Assembly: GCA_029817715.1 (NCBI GenBank)
Contig: JARUPY010000474.1
Coordinates: forward strand, 7,316,001 to 7,380,000
DNA from: Melastoma dodecandrum
Taxonomy: Eukaryota > Streptophyta > Magnoliopsida > Myrtales > Melastomataceae
Direction: 5' to 3'
Length of the DNA: 64,000 nt
The notes below the pieces were generated by a model, which saw only the letters and a program-made list of their open reading frames with translations, searched no databases and was not told the DNA's origin. Below are positions 57,167 to 64,000 of this stretch, in pieces; the first letter of the stretch is position 1, and each line of letters opens with the position of its first letter. Both the position numbers and the translations under genes were made by a program.

Positions 57167-58027
57167 GAAATCATTGACGGTTCACAGCCCCTCACAAATC
57201 CATATCAAATTAACATAAAACGAAATGAAGATCGAACCCCACTCAACCAGATGCCCTGAAAACAAACCAAATCGAAACCATAACAAAACCAAAAGCCAAA
57301 GCCAAACCAGATCAAAACCGAACCAACTCAAACCCGATTGTGCTTTCACCAAATTAAACCAAAACAACCAAACCGTTCTGGGTCCCAGGTATACGCTTAA
57401 CAGCACAGACCCAGACCAAGTAAAACCGAAGCATGAGCCAAATCAGGAGGAGTACCGACAAACAACAACTCAGGAGGACAACCAAGGACAACCAAGACCC
57501 ACACCCAAACAAATGAGGACACCCACCATCGACCCAAACCCGAAAAGACAAACTGCAAAACGGAAGCGGGGGAACTTGCAGAAGAGCCGCCCGCGAAGTT
57601 CATCCGCAACATCACACACGGCGGCCGGAAAGGAAAGTGGAGCACGAAAGGGACGATGGCCGGGAGTTAACAACGATACGAACGGAATGACGAGTCCAAG
57701 TAAAACCCAAGCATGACCCAAATCAGGAGGAGCACCGACAAGTGGTAACTCACGAGGACTACCAACAACAACCACGACCCACACCCACGACCCACAACCA
57801 CATCCGCCACCCACACCCAAATAAATGAGGACGCCCACCACCGACCCAAACCCTAATCACACGGGAAAAGACATACTGCAAAACGGAAGCGGGGGAACTT
57901 GCAGAAGAGCCGCCGTCGAAGTTGATCAGCAACACCACACACGGCGGCCGAAAAGGAAAGCGGACCACCAAGGGGACGATCGCCAGGAGTTACCAACACT
58001 ACGAATCGAATGACGATTTCTCTCCTC
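57167..58027. repeat. Leader of the Ulp1-like gene with a two-copy tandem duplication
   Basis: 57414-57689 and 57690-58012 are two versions of the same unit. Shared blocks include AAGCATGA(G/C)CCAAATCAGGAG, AAACGGAAGCGGGGGAACTT and GCAGAAGAGCCGCC. The second copy has an extra CACGACCCACACCCAC-type segment. The left part (57230-57360) is a run of AACCAAA-like units. Open frames here follow repeat periodicity and are not taken as genes. Position suggests the 5' UTR or promoter of the Ulp1-like gene. Confidence 0.75.
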
Positions 58028-58762
58028 CGAAATTAGTAATAAGTTTAGTAACCGGGTAGAGTGGTAATTTCACAACATAAATAGGTTCAGAGTTAGGTTC
58101 GGAAACATTGTTCTAATTAGTAAATTTTTTAGTAAAAATTTTTTTAGTAACAATTTACCACTTTTTTTAGTAAAAACAACTCAAAATTAGTAAAGTTTAC
58201 TAAGAAGAAGAGTTTTTTACTAAAAAAAAAAACACCAGAATTAGTAAACAGTTACTAATTATCGGCGTAATTCGTACAGTAAAAAGTAGTAAAATTTACT
58301 ACGTTTTTTACTAACCTTGCGTTGATTTTACTAAAACATTTCCGTTAGTAACGTCAACGCATAATTAGTAAAAAAAGTAGTAAATTTTACTCCTTTTTTT
58401 TTACTAAAACTGGTTGACTTTACTAAAATACGAAAAAATTTAGTAAAGTCAACGCAAAATTTTACTACTTTTTTACTAATTCTGCGTTGACGTTACTAAC
58501 GGAAATGTTTTAGTAATGTCATCGCAAAAGTAGTAAACTTGAACTGGAATAAACAGTGAAAAAGTAGTAAAATTTCCATACTTTTTTACTAAGTTTGCGT
58601 TGACTTTACTAAAAGTTGACCGAAAAGTAGTAAATTTTACTACATTTTTTACTAAATATGTGTTGACTTCGTTAGTAACTGTCTACTTTTAGTAAAAATT
58701 ACTACTTTTCGTTAGTATTAATTAGTGAACTACGTAACCGTTAAATGCACGTATCGTTAGCC
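58028..58762 (-). repeat. Right terminal inverted repeat of the MULE
   Basis: Inverted counterpart of 50081-50810 with the same TTTACTAA/TTAGTAAA and GCGTTGAC units. It ends GTATCGTTAGCC. The two arms differ by indels, mainly in unit number. Confidence 0.88.
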
Positions 58763-59159
58763 GCTTCCAAATAAAAAAAGAATAAGGTTTTAACTTCTTT
58801 TAAAAAAAACAGAAATTATGTCTTGCCAATTACTCATTCGACTTTCAAAAATCTCATTTCGTGTTTGGTTACGATCGAAATATTTCTATATTTTCCAACT
58901 AAACTCAATTTTTCGAGAATGAGAATAACTAATATCATGATTGGAGGGGATGACGTGTTGACCATTTATGTCCTTATAGTGCACAACATTGACATTTACA
59001 GATTACATAACTTTCCCTTTTCTCTCTCGTTGCTTCCGAGGATTGTAAGGTAGTTGCACGGGAAGTCACGTGATTTACGAAGTTGACGTAATCCTTTCGT
59101 ATAAATGTATAAAAGCGGACGCACTTTTTATATATTTGACGTAAGCATCAACATTAATT
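58763..59159. other. AT-rich spacer right of the MULE
   Basis: No gene or known repeat recognised. It separates the MULE from the palindromic array. Confidence 0.4.
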
Positions 59160-60275
59160 TCTTACATATCTCGCACACATTTTATATATTTATATGGTTT
59201 TGTACGAAAAATCTTGTGATATGTACATTTTTTTACATTGTACATATTTCGTACATGTATACAATTAATATATGAGTAATGTACATTTGTATATTTTTCG
59301 TACATTACTATGGGTTTCTTGGTTAATTCTTGTACCGATATATGTAATATGTACAAAATAAGTTGTACATATATATGAAAAAAGTACAGAGCTTTGTTTC
59401 ACAATAATGCTAGTTCGTAAAATAATTTGCGGACTAGGGTCTTAAGTTTGGAAATTTCATGACTATGGTAAGAAAATCGGCCTTTGTGAGGCCGATTTTG
59501 ATTTACAAGAAAATCGGCCTTACAAAGTCCGATTTCCAAATTTTAAAAATGAAAATCGGTGTTTGAGACTCCGACTAAAGTGATTGGAAATCGGTGTTTC
59601 AGACACCGATTTTCATTTTCTAAATTTGAATCCCATTAAGTGACTTTGGCACTGGGCATATCGGCATTAAAAAGGGTAATTTCCTTAAAGGCACAAAATC
59701 GATCTTACAAAGACCGTTTTCTTGGCATTAGTCAAATAATTTCGAAACCTGATACCGTATTTGACGAAATAATTTACGGACTAACATTATTTATGAACAA
59801 AACTCAAAAAGTACAGAGTCAAAACATGTACATCTCCTCTTACTTCGTTATACATATGTACAAGAATTTCCTAGCAAACCTAGAGTAAGGTACGAATATT
59901 GTATGTGTACATTATTCGTACATTACATGTATATATGTATGGAAAATGTACAAACTCAAAACTTGTACTTTTCCCCTTATTTTTGTACATATTCCGTATA
60001 TATGTACAAGAATTTTACTATAGGCCGAGAGTAATGTACGAATAATATACATACATAAAAAAATGTACAAAGGCAAAACAGGTTCTCTTATTTCGTACAT
60101 ATGTACAAGAATTTTACAACAAAACCCGGAGTAATGTACGTATAATGTACATTAGTAGATTAGTTGTATATATATATATATATACGAAAAAAGTACAAAT
60201 TCAAAACATTTACATCTCATCCTACTTCGTACATCTTTTCATACATATGTGCAAGAATTTTCCAACAAACCCGAT
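59160..60275. repeat. Unclassified palindromic and tandem repeat array
   Basis: Right part (about 59800-60270): about four tandem units of 115-140 bp, each with GTACAAA-TCAAAAC, CTTACTTCGTACATATGTAC, AAGAATTTTACAACAAACCC and GAGTAATGTACG. Left part (59170-59400): at least one unit in inverted orientation (ACATTACTATGGGTTTCTTG, AATTCTTGTAC). Between them, an inner inverted repeat (59403-59420 against 59774-59791, 16 of 18 matching) encloses hairpins with AAAATCGG/CCGATTTT arms: 59473-59499 and 59588-59612 have 10-bp perfect arms, and imperfect ones lie near 59510, 59553 and 59695. There is no coding sequence. It could be a foldback or non-autonomous DNA element. I cannot assign it to a known family. 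Confidence 0.65.
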
Positions 60276-60306
60276 ACAGGATCATCGACACACCATCGAC
60301 TAGGAC

Positions 60307-61056
60307 TGTCAGCTAGCTTGCTCATCATCGACTAACTTACACTTTAGTCTAAGCAAGGGATCCGTTGAAGCAAGCCTGGCTGAAGCAAATCTGGTCCGAA
60401 GTAGAAGTAACTTTGCATTGAAGACGCATTGATTGTCAAACCACCCACGCCTCAACTATCTTGCAATTAGTTACATTCATTCCCAATAAGCCATTATAGC
60501 TAGTATTAAGTTCTACATTCATTTAGTTGGTTGTTATTGCATTTAATTTCTTTTCTTTCCAAGGCCACTATATAAGGTGCCTTTGTAACTCATTGGAGAC
60601 AACTTTGATTATCATATTATAAACCCCTTCGTAAGACTTTGTCTTCTTTCCGAAGTGAATGGATTCTCCTTCAACCTCTTTTTTCATTTGGTGGATTCTA
60701 AGTGCGGTTTGAGTTGAGAGTTCAATCGGTGGTGGTATTTCTGTATCCTCCGCGTTGTTCCTCACCCTCGTCTTGTTCGTGGTGGTGTATTTGTATCCTC
60801 CGCATTGTTCCTCACCCTCGTCTTGTTCGTGGTGAGGTCTTTGTATCCATGGTCAAATGAGTCTATCCGAGTATTCTTTCACGGTGGTGCATCTGTAACC
60901 GTAGAGGTTGATCTCAACACTTCCTTTTCATCATTCAGCCGCCAACCCTACACACCTTCTATCCATTACAGCGTCACTCCATTCCACACCCTTTTCAATG
61001 ACGTTCCCATTCGTTTTCAGAACTAAAATCTTCTATTCACTGTCGTGCCCATATCA
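60307..61056 (+). repeat. Probable 5' LTR of the right-hand gypsy element
   Basis: The right end (ATATCA, 61056) is fixed by the primer-binding site. The left end is set at TGTCAGC (60307) only because it starts with TG; there is no second copy in the window. A TATA box (TATATAAG, 60569-60576) precedes a pyrimidine-rich leader. A unit of about 45 bp (TGTATCCTCCGC(G/A)TTGTTCC, CACCCTCGTCTTGTTCGTGG) is duplicated in tandem at about 60741-60836. Confidence 0.6.
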
Positions 61057-61058
61057 TC

Positions 61059-61071
61059 TTGGTATTAGAGC
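61059..61071 (+). other. Primer-binding site of the right-hand gypsy element
   Basis: TTGGTATTAGAGC, one mismatch from the initiator tRNA-Met site TTGGTATCAGAGC, two bases after the LTR end. Confidence 0.75.
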
Positions 61072-61106
61072 GCACAGTTGCCATAGCCGAAAGATTCCAA
61101 TGCGGT

Positions 61107-62020
61107 ATGACTCTAGACAAAGCACACGTTGCTCAGCATGAGCAGCAGATCGCCGATCTTCAGCAATAACTACAGTCGTCGCGAACTCATCATGCATCGA
61201 CTTCTTGCAGTCGATTAGATAGCGATGATGATGAGAACCTGCGGCATGAGGAGTCTCAACGAGAATCTTCACCAGAGTATCGTAGGCAGGAGAGAAGAGC
61301 CCCAATGATGAGTGTTCCGATTCCGGAGTTCGAAAGAAACTTGGACCTCGAGGAGTTCATCGACTGGCTGCAAATGGCAGAGCACATCTTTGACTATGAA
61401 GAGGTGTCGGAGGAATAAAAGGTTAAGTTGGTTACGTTAAAGTTGAAGAAGTATGCCAACTTATGGTGGGAGAACACCAATCAACAGCGCCGAAGAGAAG
61501 GACGTGATAAAATTCGTACATGGTCGAAAATGGAGAGGGCTATGACTAAGAAGTTTCTGCCGAAGCGTTATCGACGAGATCTCTACCTCAAATTACAGCC
61601 GCTTCAGCAAGTTTCAAGTGTATCTAAGTACACAAGGGAGTTCGAGAGACTCTTGCTGCAGTGTGATGTACAAGAAGCCCAAGAGCAAATCGTTGCCAGG
61701 TATTTTCGAGGACTTAAGCCTCAAATCGTGGACGCAGTCGAACATCAGTAGTATTGGACCTTCAACGATGTTAGAGCGCTTGCCCACAAGGTTGAGCAAC
61801 AGCAAGCGAGGAGATCGAGTACCCGCCCATTCGTGAAGCCTTCGCCTTTCAACAAGGAGAGTAGCTCCCAGGCAAAGCCACCGTCGACGACGTCAAGAAA
61901 AACTCCACCATCGACTACCAGACCTGAAGTCAAGTCGAACAAGCGAGATACCAATCGCCGATGTTTCAAGTGCCAAGGAATATGACACATGCCTTCTGAG
62001 TGTCCAACGAGGTGAAACAT
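61107..62020 (+). pseudogene. gag of the right-hand gypsy element
   Basis: ATG at 61107 opens a coiled-coil-like N-terminus (AQHEQQIADLQQ) that meets a TAA at 61167. The retrotransposon Gag domain follows: IPEFERNLDLEEFIDWLQMA, KVKLVTLKLKKYANLWWENT, MTKKFLPKRYRRDL and YTREFERLLLQCDVQE. The C-terminal zinc knuckle at about 61960-62005 is CFKCQGI, stop, HMPSECP: the conserved Gly codon is TGA. The domain forms the capsid and binds element RNA in intact relatives. At least four in-frame stops are present. Confidence 0.85.
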
Positions 62021-62172
62021 TGTCATTAGAGAGCTGTCCGATGGAGAAGAAGAGTTCAATGAGATCAACGATCCTATTTGGGATGCAGAGGAGATTGAGG
62101 AGTACCCGAACGAAGGAGAGTTGTTGGTCGTCCGAAAAGCCTTAACTGTGACACCCGCTAGAGATGAGAATC

Positions 62173-63651
62173 AAAGGGAAAGTATTTTCCATACCAGGAG
62201 CACAGTTGAAGAAAAAGTTTGTTTGATGATTGTGGATAGCGAGAGCTGCACCAATGCCGTGTCAAGGACGTTGGTCGAAATGCTTAAGTTGCCTATCGAA
62301 GCTCATCCTCATCCCGATCGACAACAATGGCTCAACAAGGAGAGTGATGTTCGAGTGACTCAGAGAGCTCGAGTTCCATTTTCTATTGGGAAAAACTACA
62401 AGGATGAAGTCGTTTGCGACAATATTCCGATAGACGCGTGCCACTTGCTCCTAGGAAGACTGTGGCAGTTTGGTCGACGCGCAACATGACGGGTATCGCA
62501 ATAACTATTCCATCAGCGTCAATGAGAAGAAGGTCACCTTGATTCCCCTGACCACTCAGCTTATGATAACACCACAGAATCGATCTACCGATCAGCCTCT
62601 CAATGGGAAACAATTGGTTCGAGCAATTCACGAAGGTGAGAAGGCTTACTTTGTGGTTCTTGTTCAAAGGGAAAGTATTTTCCATGCCAGGAGCACACTC
62701 GAAGAAAAAGTTTGTTTGATGATTGTGGATAGCGGGAGCTGCACCAACGTCGTGTCAAGGACGATGGTCGAAATGCTTAAGCTGCCTATCGAAGCTCATC
62801 CTCATCCCGATTGACTATAATGGCTCAACAAGGAGAGTGATGTTCGAGTGACTTAGAGAGCTCGAGTTCTATTTTCTATTGGGAAAAGCAACAAGGATGA
62901 AGTCGTTTGCGACATTATTCCGATAGACGCGTGCCACTTGCTCCTAGGAAGACCGTGGCGATTTGGTCGACGAGCAACATGACGGGTATTGCAATAACTA
63001 TTCCATCAGCGTCAACGAGAAGACGGTCACCTTGATTCTCCTTACCACTGAGCTTATTATAGCACCACAGAATCGATCTACTGATCAGCCTCTCAAGGGG
63101 ATACAATTGGTTCGAGCAATTCACGAAGGTGAGAAGGCTTACATTGTGGTTCTTGTTCAAAGGGAAGGTATTTTCCATGCCAGGAGCACAGTTGAAGAAA
63201 AAGTTTGTTTGATGATTGTGGATAGCGGGAACTGCACCAACGTCGTGTCAAGGACGATGGTCGAAATGCTTAAGCTGCCTATCAAAGCTCATCCTCATCC
63301 CGATCGACTACAATGGCTCAACAAAGAGAGTGATGTTCGAGTGACTCAGAGAGCTTGAGTTCCATTTTCTATTGGGAAAAGCTACAAGGATGAAGTCGTT
63401 TGCGACATTATTTCGATAGACGCGTGCCACTAGCTCCTAGAAAGACCGTGGCAGTTTGGTCGACGCGCAACATGACGGATATCACAATAATTATTCCATC
63501 AGCGTCAATGAGAAGAAGGTTACCTTGCTTCCCCTGACCACTCAGCTTATGGTAGCACCACAAAATCGATCTAGCGATCAGCATCTTAAGGGGGTACAAT
63601 TGGTTCGAGCAATTCACGAAGGTGAGAAGGCTTACTTTGTGGTTCTTGTTG
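62173..63651 (+). pseudogene. Protease region present in three tandem copies
   Basis: Three copies start at about 62173, 62667 and 63159 (spacing 494 and 492 bp) with the same AAAGGGAA(A/G)(G/G)TATTTTCCAT sequence. Each has the protease active site IVDS(E/G)(S/N)CTN, the core MLKLPI(E/K)AHPHPD, the LLGR-WQF motif and a C-terminal HDGY-NNYSISVNEK segment. The first unit reads D-S-E where the others read D-S-G. In every copy the frame changes by one base between WQFGRR and HDGY, so each copy starts in a different frame. Single C-to-T stops occur in copies two (near 62815) and three (near 63357). Only the last copy is followed by the reverse transcriptase linker. Confidence 0.9.
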
Positions 63652-64000
63652 AAGTAGCCTCGGGTCAAGCGATGAGCCATCTCTTAGCCGTATCCATACA
63701 CGAGGAGTTCAAGGATGTGCTTCCGGAAGAGCTGCCAGTCCAACTACCACCTATGCAAAGCATTCAACACCAGATTGACTTGGTTCTAGGAGCGTCTCTA
63801 CCTAATCGACCAGCTTATCGATGCAATCCAGAGGAAGCAAAGGAGCTGCAAAGGTAGGTTAATGAGTTAGTCAAGAAGGGTTTGGTTCGAGAGAGTTTGA
63901 GCCAATGTTTAGTCCCAATCATATTGGTGCCAAAACAGGATGGCACTTGGCGAATGTGCATGGATAATCGGTTGATCAACAAGATCACGGTGAAGTATCA
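63652..64000 (+). pseudogene. Start of reverse transcriptase of the right-hand gypsy element (cut by window end)
   Basis: Continues from the third protease copy: FKDVLPEELPVQLPPMQSIQ, then ASLPNRPAYRCNPEEAKELQ, a TAG at 63856, and KKGLVRESLSQCLVPIILVP with the first RT motif (DGTWRMCMDNRLINKITVKY). Catalytic motifs lie outside the window. Confidence 0.85.

Larger units (their letters stand above)
50081..58762. mobile_element. Mutator-like element (Kaonashi-type MULE) with transposase and Ulp1-like gene
   Basis: Terminal inverted repeats of about 730 bp (50081-50810 and 58028-58762) enclose two convergent genes: a FAR1-type MULE transposase on the plus strand beside the left TIR and a Ulp1-family cysteine protease gene on the minus strand beside the right TIR. 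MULEs that carry Ulp1-like genes are known in plants (Kaonashi or KI-MULEs; CUMULE in melon). The outermost TIR bases are GGCTAAC...TACGTGCAT on both ends. A 9-bp TSD was not recognised (flanks CAAACGCCC and GCTTCCAAA do not match), so the ends may be off or the TSD lost. Both genes carry lesions. Confidence 0.87.
60307..64000 (+). mobile_element. Ty3/gypsy retrotransposon, 5' part (continues beyond the window)
   Basis: Probable LTR, primer-binding site, gag, a triplicated protease and the start of reverse transcriptase on the plus strand. The gag segment KVKLVTLKLKKYANLWWENT and the protease motif LLGR-WQF are typical of a large plant chromovirus-type gypsy group; a finer lineage is not claimed. 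Stops in gag (61167, 61416, 61749, 61983) and frameshifts in the protease units show it to be defective. The left end of the LTR is inferred. Confidence 0.85.

Noticed and set aside
57225..57841. Long overlapping ORFs on both strands in the Ulp1 leader
   Set aside because: They follow the AACCAAA-like and tandem-duplicated repeats; composition is repetitive and no domain is recognisable.
50072..58771. 9-bp target duplication of the MULE
   Set aside because: The flanking nine bases (CAAACGCCC and GCTTCCAAA) do not match, also when shifted by one base.
59800..60270. CRISPR-like array
   Set aside because: The repeats are imperfect, long and without unique equal-length spacers, and the genome is a plant.
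1..64000. tRNA and rRNA genes
   Set aside because: No cloverleaf-compatible or rRNA-like stretch was noticed; tRNA-like pieces are only primer-binding sites of 12-18 bases.

Overview
The window is nuclear DNA of a flowering plant, most likely a eudicot; the species cannot be named from sequence alone. The evidence is a 21-exon gene with plant-type GT-AG introns, several plant-specific LTR-retrotransposon lineages, and a Mutator-like element with long terminal inverted repeats. Only one host gene can be fully supported: a Sec1/Munc18 gene of the KEULE/SEC1 type on the minus strand at 42185-49750. Its 21 exons join without a frame break into 1998 nt (665 codons plus stop).

Layout. 1-1559: host intergenic DNA. 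1560-14554: degenerate Ty3/gypsy element of the Tat type (plus strand) with an extra archaeal-type RNase H and a long antisense region encoding a plant mobile domain. About 14930-29287: a minus-strand Ty1/copia element, split by a 10.7-kb minus-strand Athila-type gypsy element at 16121-26794. 29288-30397: host-like DNA with two coding-like fragments. 30398-40740: SIRE/Maximus-type copia element (plus strand), 2-kb LTRs, an exact 5-bp target duplication (CTTCC) and an envelope-position ORF. 40746-42184: intergenic DNA and the KEULE 3' flank. 42185-49750: KEULE-like gene. 50081-58762: a MULE with TIRs of about 730 bp, a FAR1-type transposase (plus) and a converging Ulp1-like cysteine protease gene (minus), the arrangement known from Kaonashi-type (KI) MULEs. 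59160-60275: an unclassified array of tandem, inverted and hairpin repeats. About 60307 to the end: 5' part of another gypsy element whose protease region is present three times in tandem.

Nearly all transposon reading frames carry stops or frameshifts, so most elements are non-autonomous fossils. The SIRE element looks youngest, judging by its exact TSD and similar LTRs. The Athila and Tat elements have one mismatch in each proposed TSD and more diverged LTRs. The KEULE gene appears intact, although the MULE terminus lies only about 330 bp upstream of its start codon.

The features most worth attention are the protease triplication with a shared frameshift, the antisense mobile-domain region in the Tat element, the dual-gene MULE next to KEULE, the GTGTGGCCACAC palindromes in the Athila element, and the palindromic array at 59.2-60.3 kb.
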